Shown: in pieces, positions 9,176 to 17,105 of the stretch
Layout of the letters: the number at the start of each line of letters is the position of its first letter
Numbering within the stretch: position 1 is the stretch's first letter
NCBI RefSeq assembly: GCF_029338395.1
Contig: NZ_CP119809.1
Location: 2,418,001-2,482,000 of the forward strand
Direction of reading: 5' to 3'
Source of the DNA: Halorussus caseinilyticus
GTDB lineage: Archaea > Halobacteriota > Halobacteria > Halobacteriales > Haladaptataceae
DNA: 64,000 nucleotides
The notes under the pieces: generated by a model
The model's database searches: none
What the model was told of the DNA's origin: nothing
The model's input: only the letters and a program-made list of their open reading frames with translations
Program-made: the position numbers and the translations under genes

Positions 9176-9805
9176 CTACCCCACCAACCGAGCTTCGAAA
9201 ACCGGTTTCGGCACCTCTTCACCGTCGTCGTTCAGTCTGTCCGTCACTTCCCACTCGCCGACGACGGCGAACCCCGCGCTCTCCAGTTGCGCTCTCGTGG
9301 CCTCGGTCCCGGCGATGTCCCACTGCATCTCGACGCCGGTGTCGAGCCAATCGGGATTCTCGCCGGACCACTCCTGACAGCCTTCCGTCAGAAGGACTCG
9401 CCCGCCGGGTCGGAGGACGCGGGCGAACTCCCCGAGAACCGTCTCGTGGTCGCCGTAGGGGACGTGAATCAGCGAGTTGTAGGCGGTCACGGCGTCGAAG
9501 GCGTCGTCTCGGAAGGGGAGGGCGGTCATGTCGCCCTGCGAGAGCGATGCGCCGGGGACGTTCACGGCCGCGAGTCGCAGCTGTTCGCGCGAGAAGTCGA
9601 GACCGAGGGGGTCGCCCGACTCTGCGAGTCGGGCGAGGACCGGCGTTCCCTGTCCGCACCCGGCGTCTAAGACGCGAGGGTCGTCCGGAAGCGCGTCGAG
9701 AAAGTCGGTCAGAAGCTCCGTCCCGCGGCCGCCCTCCGACCGCTCGGCGGCGTAGGTCTCGGCCATCTCGTCGTAGCCTCGACGAACTGCGTCTCTGTCG
9801 CTCAT
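9176..9805 (-). CDS. class I SAM-dependent methyltransferase
   Basis: Rossmann-fold methyltransferase of the UbiE/Methyltransf_11 type: motif I VLDAGCGQGT, an acidic motif II residue in GLDFS, motif III at DMTALPFRDDAFDAV, then FARVLRPGGRVLL. The substrate is unknown. The ATG at 9805 is chosen over a GTG one codon earlier. It lies 39 bases downstream of the metallo-hydrolase gene on the same strand, so the two probably form an operon. Confidence 0.85.
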   Translation of the reverse strand: MSDRDAVRRGYDEMAETYAAERSEGGRGTELLTDFLDALPDDPRVLDAGCGQGTPVLARLAESGDPLGLDFSREQLRLAAVNVPGASLSQGDMTALPFRDDAFDAVTAYNSLIHVPYGDHETVLGEFARVLRPGGRVLLTEGCQEWSGENPDWLDTGVEMQWDIAGTEATRAQLESAGFAVVGEWEVTDRLNDDGEEVPKPVFEARLVG

Positions 9806-9844
9806 CACGTCCGTAGAGTCGGGTCCGCCACGTAAACCCCCTGA

Positions 9845-10540
9845 CTACAGTCGGTTCGCCAACTCCCGGAGTCGGTCGCTCCCGTGGCGCATGATGGGCG
9901 TGCCGTGGCCCATCGCGGCCATCTCGAAGTCGGGCGCGGCGCGGACGACCCGCCGAATGCTCTGCTTGACTTCGTTGGTGTCGTAGCTGATGGCCCACGG
10001 CGAGGCTTCGAGTCGGCCACCGGTCTCGCGCACGAGGTCGCCGAGAAACGCCACGCTCGGCGACTCCGCGACGTAGACTGTGTGGCCCGGCGTGTGACCC
10101 GGCGCGTGGTAGGCAGTGAAACCGCCGATTTCGTCGCGGTCTTCGACCGGCCGGACGGGGCGGTCGGGCGTCGAGACGAAGGGGTCGGTCGCGCGCTGGA
10201 GCAGACCCTTGTGGTTGCGCCAGTCGGGTTTTCGCCGTCCGGCGAGTATCTCGGCGTCCGCCCGGCCGACGTAGACCGGCGCGTCGATGCCGAGTTTCGA
10301 CAGCGCGCCCACGTGGTCGAGGTCGTAGTGGGTGACGAGGACCCGCGCCACGTCCGAGACGCGGTAGCCCGCTTCGCGGATGCCCCGACGGATGTCGTCG
10401 GCGTCCCGCGGGGTCCCGGCGTCCACGAGCACGAGGTCCCCGTAGTCGTCGGCGAGGTAGGCGTTGACGCCACCGAGGTCGAGCCACCAGACGCCCGATT
10501 CGGTGTCGGGTTCGGCTTCGAGTTGGGTCGCAGTCGCCAT
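9845..10540 (-). CDS. metallo-beta-lactamase-fold hydrolase
   Basis: 231 residues. The metal-binding motif reads THYDLDHVG, the H-x-[HD]-x-D-H form in which the second His is Asp, followed by APGHTPGH, the GDLV aspartate and a C-terminal GHG. It is therefore a zinc or iron hydrolase of the glyoxalase II-like branch; thiolesterase-type chemistry is likely, but the substrate is unknown. ATG at 10540 places the start just before the first strand. It is first in the two-gene unit with the methyltransferase. Confidence 0.85.
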   Translation of the reverse strand: MATATQLEAEPDTESGVWWLDLGGVNAYLADDYGDLVLVDAGTPRDADDIRRGIREAGYRVSDVARVLVTHYDLDHVGALSKLGIDAPVYVGRADAEILAGRRKPDWRNHKGLLQRATDPFVSTPDRPVRPVEDRDEIGGFTAYHAPGHTPGHTVYVAESPSVAFLGDLVRETGGRLEASPWAISYDTNEVKQSIRRVVRAAPDFEMAAMGHGTPIMRHGSDRLRELANRL

Positions 10541-10653
10541 GCCGAAAGATACGTCAGCATCCCCCAAAGCCCTGTTCCCCGCCCGCGTCGGCGCGCGCTC
10601 TCGGCCTCCCGGCGAACGGACGCTTTTTGTCGGTTCGGACCACTTCTTCGAGT

Positions 10654-10872
10654 ATGGAGAACCGTTTCCCGTCTTCGGGGTCGATAGACCGCAAGCGGGC
10701 GGCGCTTGCCGTCCTGCCGTTTCTTGCGCTCGGCCTGTTCGACGTGTTGCTACTGTTGGCGTGGGGAATCGACCCGCTGTGGGGGTTCGCCATCCTGCCG
10801 CCGATTCTGTTCGTGAGCGTGCTGGCGTGGATTGCCTTCTCGACGGGGTTCGTCGGCGAACACCGGACGTAG
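10654..10872 (+). CDS. small two-helix membrane protein
   Basis: 72 residues from ATG at 10654. Two hydrophobic helices (about residues 18-35 and 42-62) are separated by a short Trp/Pro turn, with a short charged tail. No family recognised. It is divergent from the metallo-hydrolase, whose start lies 113 bases away. Confidence 0.6.
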   Translation: MENRFPSSGSIDRKRAALAVLPFLALGLFDVLLLLAWGIDPLWGFAILPPILFVSVLAWIAFSTGFVGEHRT

Positions 10873-11434
10873 TTGGCGCGTCCTACGTCTCTTTGCTCTC
10901 GTTCAGGCGCTGATTGAGCGCACCGCACGTGGGCCGCCGTTGAACTGTTCACGACCGTTCATCCGGCGGTGAACGAGTCTGAACCATCTGGACGGTCACG
11001 CCGGTTGAAGTGGGACACGTCCGTAGGGGGTGATGCGGTCGTCAGCGACCGGCGCACTACCGTTCCGCTCCCGGTAGTGTGCGTTCGACCGCAACCGCAC
11101 ATCCCGGCGCGACGAGCGACGACGAACACACCCGGCCGGGTCGGACCCGCCCACCGGCCCGGTTTCGTCCCGCGACGGCCGACCGCCTCGGCGTCCGCTC
11201 GTCGTTTCCGTGGTATCGGCACAGAGGCACACATCCGCACCCATCGACCGCCGCTCTACGCTATCCGTCGAGACCTACCCGGTCGCCCCGCTTTTCTCGG
11301 GACGGCCGAAGGTCGGGGCACACCCGGCCCCCGACCCATCCGGACTCGTACCCGGAGTCCCGGATGCGGAATCGGTCGAGTAGACGCCGCCGACCGGACC
11401 CGGTTTTAAGGGTCGTCGGCGCGTCCGACGTGGC
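10873..11434. other. 562-base gap without a supported gene
   Basis: Frames here are short, Arg/Pro-rich and lack the acidic bias of real genes in this genome. A small inverted repeat GTTCA...TGAAC around TCCGGCGG lies at 10958-10975. The right end contains CGGTTTTAAGGG (11401-11412), a plausible TATA-type promoter for the cupin gene, whose ATG is 23 bases further on and which could thus be leaderless or nearly so. Confidence 0.5.
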
Positions 11435-11752
11435 ATGGGACTCGACCGGTATCCGGACCTCGACCCCGACGAGGGCGAGGTCCTCGACGCGGAAGTGGCA
11501 GTGACCGACGACGTACTGGTGAAGGCGTTCGCGCTCGGCCCCGGCGCGGAACTCTCACCGCACGACCACGCCGACGCGACCAACGTCTTCCACGTACTGG
11601 AAGGCACCGTGACCGTGGTACAGGGCGACGACGAGGAGACCGTCGAGGCTCCGGGCGTGGTCCTCCACGAGCGCGGAGTCGTCCACGGCGCGCGCAACGA
11701 GACCGACGAGCGCGCCGTGCTGACCGCGAGTCTCTGCCCGCTTCCGTCGTGA
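11435..11752 (+). CDS. cupin-domain protein
   Basis: 105 residues, a single small beta-barrel. Cupin motif 1 reads HDHADATNVFHVLEG, giving two His and a downstream acid/His position; motif 2 is the PGVVLHERGVVHG segment with a conserved His. Such stand-alone cupins bind a metal and serve as small isomerases, dioxygenases or sensors; nothing here fixes the reaction. ATG at 11435 follows a TTTTAAG promoter-like box. Confidence 0.8.
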   Translation: MGLDRYPDLDPDEGEVLDAEVAVTDDVLVKAFALGPGAELSPHDHADATNVFHVLEGTVTVVQGDDEETVEAPGVVLHERGVVHGARNETDERAVLTASLCPLPS

Positions 11753-11860
11753 CCCTCCACTCCCGTCGTGGCCTCGGGGTCGTCCGTCTCTTCTTCTTTT
11801 CCGGAGTCGTCCGTTTCTCCGGGCCTCCCTCTGCCCCCTCGGTTCGTCGTTCTAACTCCC

Positions 11861-12316
11861 TCACTCCACGCTCTCTTGGTCTATCTCCCGGTGGACCACG
11901 TAGAAGCCGAGCAACAGACCCACGAGCAAGACGACGTAGACGCCCGCGACGGTGATGGCCTCTTGGGGACCGTACTCGTCGGGCTTGAACGTGATAATCT
12001 GGCGGACGACCGCGATGAGACCCGCGTGTATCACCGCCATGACGACGCTCTGGGCCTCGACGTACGCGACGACCGTGTGGTAGAGTTCCACGATGACGAA
12101 CAGGTAGAGAACGATGTCGATGCTCGACCGGATGAGCGCCAGCGTTGCCGCCACGTCGGTCACGTCGCGGACGAGTATCGCCCGCCCGATGGTGATGCCG
12201 AGGTTGACGACGCCGAGAAAGAGTAAAATCGCCAGAAACGCGGCCATGACTGACTGAAGAAGCGTAATCCCTCGTTCGAGCTGTCTCGTGAATCGGGTGG
12301 CCTCTATGCGGTCCAT
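11861..12316 (-). CDS. PsiE-family membrane protein
   Basis: 151 residues with four membrane helices and the conserved charged segment IRSSIDIVLYLFVIVELYH, as in the phosphate-starvation-inducible PsiE family. Function is unknown even in bacteria; induction by phosphate stress is known only for the E. coli member. The short acidic C-terminus is cytosolic by the positive-inside rule. It is divergent from the promoter-like block at 12.45 kb. Confidence 0.8.
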   Translation of the reverse strand: MDRIEATRFTRQLERGITLLQSVMAAFLAILLFLGVVNLGITIGRAILVRDVTDVAATLALIRSSIDIVLYLFVIVELYHTVVAYVEAQSVVMAVIHAGLIAVVRQIITFKPDEYGPQEAITVAGVYVVLLVGLLLGFYVVHREIDQESVE

Positions 12317-12447
12317 CGTAGCGTCGAAATCTCGGTGCCGCGCCGGAAGTCAGTTCTGCCCCCGCAACCGGGTTCTACGCTCGAAAATCGAAACTGAATC
12401 GGAAATCGCTCGTCGCTTTCCGGAGCGTTCGAGCAATCTATACAACT

Positions 12448-12487
12448 TCTAAACATAGGATAATATGTCTAAAACACAACTATATAA
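12448..12487 (+). promoter_or_regulatory. AT-rich promoter with TATA box and small inverted repeat
   Basis: An unusually AT-rich stretch in GC-rich surroundings. It holds a clear TATA box TATATAA (12481-12487) preceded by purine-rich ACACAAC as a BRE-like element. About 15 bases upstream is a 5-bp inverted repeat ACATA-N6-TATGT (12453-12468). Transcription would start about 24 bases after the box, near 12511, exactly where the structured block begins. No convincing ORF follows. Confidence 0.5.
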
Positions 12488-12510
12488 GTCCTTTTCGTGC
12501 GAAGGTTCAA

Positions 12511-12850
12511 GTGCGAAGCCGGGACCAACTCGGTGCGGACGCTTCGCGCGGTTCCGGGCGCGGCGGCGCGCGGGCACTGCCCGCGCGCCGCGGGACCGCC
12601 AGTCCGACTACCCCGAGAGGGCTGAGCCAACGTCGGCGGTGTTCGTCGTGCGGAGTCGAGGGCGGCGAGCGGTCGGACCCTCCGAGACGGTACGAAGAGT
12701 GGCGTCGCCGTGCGCCAGCGGTCGTGGACGGTGACCGGACCGTTCCGCGACCGCACGCTGAACGACGGCCGGGACCGAGAGCGCTAGCTACTGTTGGCCA
12801 GCGACGTACTGCACCGCACGCACGGGCCGGTCGTCGGGTCGTTCGGGACC
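12511..12850 (+). ncRNA. candidate structured non-coding RNA, family unknown
   Basis: This GC-rich block follows a good archaeal promoter and is rich in perfect stems. GCGAAGC near 12513 pairs with GCTTCGC near 12541. A 13-bp perfect stem (12563-12575 with 12579-12591, 3-base loop) is bracketed by GCGGTTCC and GGGACCGCC. No frame is convincing: the longest (122 codons from GTG 12511) is Arg-rich and not acidic. I looked for RNase P signatures (GGAAAGUCC, ACAGAACCCGGC) and the SRP helix-8 GGAG motif and found none. The 3' end is a guess. Confidence 0.35.
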
Positions 12851-12911
12851 GGGAGAACCGTCTCCGGAGCGTCGGCTAACCGAACAGTAAACGCCAGCAG
12901 TTCTCCCGCGA

Positions 12912-13002
12912 GCGAGGAGCGCCGTCGGCGCTCCTCGCACGCGGTTCTTTGGTCCATTTTTCGAGGAGCGGTGACTGACGGCCGCAAGCGGCCGTCAGTC
13001 AC
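12912..13002. terminator. double hairpin between candidate ncRNA and YkgJ gene
   Basis: Two strong hairpins. The first has 12-bp perfect arms and a 3-base loop (12912-12923 with 12927-12938). The second has 15-bp perfect arms and a 2-base loop (12971-12985 with 12988-13002). T-rich tracts lie beside them: CATTTTTCG between, and, read from the minus strand, CCTTTTTCTTCG just after the YkgJ stop. A bidirectional terminator is likely. Confidence 0.55.
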
Positions 13003-13022
13003 CCGACGAAGAAAAAGGTGGT

Positions 13023-13535
13023 TTATAATCCCCGCTTCGTGTCAGGGTTGTCGAGTTCCCAGAGGTACTCCGGCAGGAAGGCGTCCAAGTGGTCCACGAC
13101 CCGGCGCTCGCTCGCGTTCATCCCCTCGCAGTGGTCCCACGCCTTCTCGCGGGTCGAGACCCGAATCTCGCCGCCTTCGAGGGCTACTTCCAGCGGGAAC
13201 ACCGAGCAACGCGTCGGTTTCCAGTCGTGTTCGGCGTGGAGTTCGCAGAGTCCGTCCTCCCGGAGGAAGTAGCAGGCCGCGCCGTCGTCGGCGACGTGGG
13301 TCTCCCGGTCTTTGGTCTCCCGAGTCACGAAGTCCTCGCCGCGGAATCGAGTCGTGGCCTCGCTCAGGTCCGCGCGCTCGGCGAGTTCCAGAAAGTCCTC
13401 GTCGTAGAGCAGGACCCCGTGCTGACAGCACCACGTACACTCCTCGACGCACTCGAAGGTGAGGTTCGGGTCGAACTCCACGACCGCTTCCCGACCGGGG
13501 TACACCTCCACGCGCGGCGGTTCGTCGTCGGTCAC
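13023..13535 (-). CDS. YkgJ-family cysteine-cluster protein
   Basis: 170 residues with the zinc/iron-chelating CxxCxxCC-type cluster (CVEECTWCCQHG, residues about 29-40) and the downstream CYFL...CELH...PTRCSVFPL segment that together define the YkgJ/FliB-like family. Members probably bind a metal through these eight or so ligands; the cellular role is unknown. Monocistronic by context, with strong hairpins after the stop. Confidence 0.85.
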   Translation of the reverse strand: MTDDEPPRVEVYPGREAVVEFDPNLTFECVEECTWCCQHGVLLYDEDFLELAERADLSEATTRFRGEDFVTRETKDRETHVADDGAACYFLREDGLCELHAEHDWKPTRCSVFPLEVALEGGEIRVSTREKAWDHCEGMNASERRVVDHLDAFLPEYLWELDNPDTKRGL

Positions 13536-13596
13536 GTCTCGGGGGTCGCACCCTCCGGGATAAAAGCCTTCGTTCCCGCGACTCGGGACCCGTCGG

Positions 13597-14139
13597 TCAG
13601 TTCGTCGCTTCGCCCGTACTCACGCCCGGCCCTGTCTTGATGCGGATGCCGGGGATTTGGGTGGCGAGGACGCCGAGATACTTCTCCGGGCAGTCCACGA
13701 CGCCACTGACTACCAGCGGCGTCCCGAGCGGAACCGGCGTCTGCTGTTCGTCCACGAAGATGCGGTTGCGCTCGACCAACTTCTCGGCGCGGACCGTCGG
13801 GTTCGACCCGAAGAACCCGGCCACGTCGCCGAGGTCCTTCACGTCCACGACGATGCCCTCCCAAATCGTCATCTTCTCGGTCGGCCAGTTGCTGAACGCA
13901 CACGCGTCCACCTCGCTCACGTCGGGGTCGTCGTCGGTTCGGTCGGTCAACAGGATGATGCGCTGTCGCCAGTCGTCCGAAAGCCCGCTCGGTTCCTCGA
14001 ACGCGATGCGCCGCGTGGACCGAAACCGGTTCGGTTCCTGCTGTGCGGCCACGCCCGACAACCCGAACGCGCCGACCGCGCTCCGTTTCAGAAAGCTCCG
14101 CCTGTCGAGGTCGATTTCGCTCTCGTCTGTTTCCCCCAT
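13597..14139 (-). CDS. Tat-exported protein of unknown function
   Basis: 180 residues. The N-terminus carries a twin-arginine signal, LDRRSFLKRSAVGAFG, with a short hydrophobic core and an Ala-x-Gln-like end before the mature region, so export in folded form is expected. The mature part is mostly beta (WEGIVVDVKDLGDV ... GTPLVVSGVVDCPEKYLGV), possibly an OB-like small barrel. No family recognised. ATG at 14139 is preferred to GTG three codons earlier. Confidence 0.7.
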   Translation of the reverse strand: MGETDESEIDLDRRSFLKRSAVGAFGLSGVAAQQEPNRFRSTRRIAFEEPSGLSDDWRQRIILLTDRTDDDPDVSEVDACAFSNWPTEKMTIWEGIVVDVKDLGDVAGFFGSNPTVRAEKLVERNRIFVDEQQTPVPLGTPLVVSGVVDCPEKYLGVLATQIPGIRIKTGPGVSTGEATN

Positions 14140-14229
14140 CGCCGACACACCAACACGCCGACGCCCGTAATCGTTGTTGCCGCTTCCAGAAGCGGTACTG
14201 ATTTAAGCCCTCCGATAAGTATTTTGTAA

Positions 14230-15789
14230 ATGACTAAAATGCCTGAAATATTCGCCGAAAACGCCTCCGACGTATCGGTCGAACTGGCCGAACTCGACGC
14301 GCGGAAGTCGCTGGTCGGGTTCGACCGGACCGACGCCGACGCCCTCTCGTCGCTCTCGCTCGACGGCCGACACGAGGCGATTTCCGACCGCCTCCGGGAA
14401 GCCTACGCGACTCGCGACGACGTGGACGGCGACCAAGCCGGGGCACTGGCCGACCTCGGTGCGACTCTAGCCGACGCCGAGGGCGCGTACGACGCCGACT
14501 TCTTCGCCGAACGCGCCGCGTTCGGCGCGGCCCACGACGAACTCGGCCTGTCCCGGTCGGCGTACCTCTGCGGTCACGCCCGATGGTTCGAGACCGTCCT
14601 GCCCTCCCTGCGCGAGAGCCTCAAAGTCGAAGTCGAAGAGACCGTCCGACAGGCGGCCTCGGGCGGCGACGGCGAGGCCGACGACGCCGAAACCGACGGC
14701 GGAACGGTCGTCGCGGAGGGGTCGGCCGACGACCGACTCGACGCGCTGGTCGAAGAAGTCGATAGCCACATCGACGAGACCTTCGAGCAGGTCACGTCGC
14801 TGGCGCGACTGTTCGCACTCGACGCGGGCGTCGGACTCGACGCCTACGAGTCCGACGACGGGGACGCCGAGGGCGAGGACCTCCAAGCCGAAGTCGAGCG
14901 GTTGCGCGAGGAGAACGAGCAGTTAGAGCAGAAACTGGAGCGCGCAGATGCGGTCGGCGAGAAGACGCAGGCGACCGTGGCCGACCTCGACGACTCCGCG
15001 GAGGACGTGAACGGGAGCGCCCAAGAGATTAGCCAACTCACCGACGAGCAGTCCGACCAGATGAACCAAATCGCCAGCGAGGTGTCCAAGCAGAGCGCCA
15101 CCATCGAGGAAATCGCGGCCAGCGCCGAGGAAGTCGGCGAGCAAAGCCGCGAGGCCCAGCAACTCGCCGAGGAGGGCCAACAACTCGGCCAGCGCGCAAT
15201 CGAGGCGACCAAGGAGACCGACGAGGCCCGCGAGAGCATCGTGGAGGACGCCCAAGCCCTCCAAGACGCCGTGGAGGAAATCGGCGACGCCGTGGACATG
15301 ATAAACGACGTGGCCGACCAGACCAACCTGCTCGCGCTCAACGCGTCCATCGAGGCCGCACGCGCTGGCGAGGCCGGAGACGGGTTCGCCGTGGTCGCCG
15401 AGGAGGTCAAGAACCTCGCGGAGGAGTCACAGACCCGCGCCTCCGAAATCGAGTCGATGGTCGGCCGCATCGAGGACCGCGCCCAGAGTACCCTCGATAG
15501 CCTCGGCGAGAGCGAGCGGTCCATCGCCGACACCGTGGATGCGGTCGAACAGACCGGCGACAAACTCGAACGCATCGTGGACGCCGCGACCGAAACCGCG
15601 ACCGGGATGGGCGAGATTACCGACGCGACCGACCAGCAGGCCGCCAGCACCGAGGAAGTCGCCAGCATGATAGACGACGCCGCGGACAAGGCCGACCGGG
15701 TGTCCGACGAGGTTGACACCATCGCGGCGGCGACCGAAGAACAGGTGATGATGATAGCCGACCTCGAAGAGACGGTCTCGAAACTGTAG
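14230..15789 (+). CDS. soluble globin-coupled transducer, HemAT-like
   Basis: 519 residues with no membrane segment. Residues about 20-125 match a globin-coupled sensor: the start ARKSLVGFDRTDADAL, then YDADFFAERAAFGAAHDELGL, where His102 sits at the proximal haem-ligand position. An acidic linker follows, then a long coiled-coil methyl-accepting domain with the conserved hairpin tip DQTNLLALNASIEAARAGE (about residue 360-380) that contacts CheA/CheW. It should sense O2 or another gas and drive taxis. Upstream, GATTTAAGCC (about 14200) is a probable promoter giving a very short leader. Confidence 0.8.
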   Translation: MTKMPEIFAENASDVSVELAELDARKSLVGFDRTDADALSSLSLDGRHEAISDRLREAYATRDDVDGDQAGALADLGATLADAEGAYDADFFAERAAFGAAHDELGLSRSAYLCGHARWFETVLPSLRESLKVEVEETVRQAASGGDGEADDAETDGGTVVAEGSADDRLDALVEEVDSHIDETFEQVTSLARLFALDAGVGLDAYESDDGDAEGEDLQAEVERLREENEQLEQKLERADAVGEKTQATVADLDDSAEDVNGSAQEISQLTDEQSDQMNQIASEVSKQSATIEEIAASAEEVGEQSREAQQLAEEGQQLGQRAIEATKETDEARESIVEDAQALQDAVEEIGDAVDMINDVADQTNLLALNASIEAARAGEAGDGFAVVAEEVKNLAEESQTRASEIESMVGRIEDRAQSTLDSLGESERSIADTVDAVEQTGDKLERIVDAATETATGMGEITDATDQQAASTEEVASMIDDAADKADRVSDEVDTIAAATEEQVMMIADLEETVSKL

Positions 15790-15948
15790 GCGGGCGGTTG
15801 TATTCAGAAATACCAAAGTACATTAAAGGGATACTATACGGCTAGGTGGTGGTCGGGCGGTCACTCTCCTAATGAAGAACGCGGTTTCTAGTTCTGAATA
15901 GCCGCGTGTCCAGTAGTTACATAAAACCAGACTGACTATTTCCACCTA

Positions 15949-17001
15949 ATGAATCGAGATGACCTACAACTAATCTTTGTCGGCATCTCTGCTTTGACAG
16001 GACTTGTCCTCGTCTTGTTCCGTCTCTCTAATAGCGAGTCAAACTACTTGAATTGGATTCCCTCCATCTTCAGAGGTTGGGTCGGTACAGCACTTCTTAC
16101 CCTCATCGTCATCTATCTCGGATGGCAGATTTTCAAGGTCCTTTGGTCAAGTGGAGACGAGGATACTGAAAATTGGTACGAAGAGGTTGAGCGAACGGCT
16201 AATGGGATACAGCAAACTTGGCACTACTCAGGTACTCGTCCAGAAGATGAAGACCGCAAGCGGACTGTCGAAGAGATGGATAAACTCACAGACGAGCTAA
16301 AAGAACACAGGCGTCACCAGAACGCTACAGACGAGATGACCGAAGTGATGAACGAAATCATCCAGCGGTGGGATGACTGTCGCGAACTCATTCTCATCTC
16401 TCACGGTTCTCACTACTACTCAATGCGAGAGTTCTATTTCTCAGAGAACGCTGAACGCCTCAAAGAACTTCTTAACCGAGAACGGCAGGGACGACTTCAG
16501 AGAGGTATCTCAAAAATCGTTATAAAGGTTCGGAATAGTGTTGAGTGGATACGAGAGAAAATCCATAATCTGCGCTCAATCTCTATACCTTATGAAGTTC
16601 ACAAGGAACTCAAGAATCACCTTACTACAGAGCGACTCTCCAATTTCAACAACGGCGACCACTATCTATTCATCCTCGGTGAACATTCCTACGAACTCGT
16701 CCACTACGAACACGACGAGGATAAATTCAATATGTATAAACTCCGCTATGATTTTCGCCATAGCCCCATCGCTATTGATTTGCTCTCCGGATATACCGTC
16801 TCACCCGATATGCTACTTACCCGGATAGAGGAAGCAGAGATGGTCGATACAATTCCGGCCAAGTTCTTTACCCGAAGTGGCTACGGACTCGAAGCACTTG
16901 CAGAATCCGACCCGATGGTTCGTCACCCGGACCCACGAGAAGATGATGACGAAGAGAGCGAGGAGCAAAAAGTCAGAAACAAGTATAACGAAGAAAAATA
17001 A
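15949..17001 (+). CDS. AT-rich accessory membrane-anchored protein
   Basis: 350 residues. Two N-terminal membrane helices (about 8-26 and 44-62) are followed by a large soluble domain with helical, charged segments and a central HSYELVHYEHDEDKFNMYKL stretch, and a very acidic tail. No family recognised. Codon use is plainly unlike the neighbours: many A/T-ending codons, and Asn, Ile and Lys are frequent. Flanks are AT-rich too. It looks horizontally acquired, and a membrane-associated defence or stress role is possible but unproven. Confidence 0.65.
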   Translation: MNRDDLQLIFVGISALTGLVLVLFRLSNSESNYLNWIPSIFRGWVGTALLTLIVIYLGWQIFKVLWSSGDEDTENWYEEVERTANGIQQTWHYSGTRPEDEDRKRTVEEMDKLTDELKEHRRHQNATDEMTEVMNEIIQRWDDCRELILISHGSHYYSMREFYFSENAERLKELLNRERQGRLQRGISKIVIKVRNSVEWIREKIHNLRSISIPYEVHKELKNHLTTERLSNFNNGDHYLFILGEHSYELVHYEHDEDKFNMYKLRYDFRHSPIAIDLLSGYTVSPDMLLTRIEEAEMVDTIPAKFFTRSGYGLEALAESDPMVRHPDPREDDDEESEEQKVRNKYNEEK

Positions 17002-17105
17002 CCACAATTATATACTAATTTAGTATATTAATTAATTGCAATAAAAGGTATCGGTACTCCCTGCCTCCGCAACTCTAAATCCCCCTGAATCCAGATTCCC
17101 CGTCG

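Noticed and set aside
12511-12850. RNase P RNA or SRP RNA
   Set aside because: The universal RNase P words and the SRP helix-8 motif are absent on both strands.
12511-12879. 122-codon ORF from GTG in the non-coding block
   Set aside because: Arg/Pro-rich, not acidic, and its codons follow the hairpin arms; unlike any real gene in the window.
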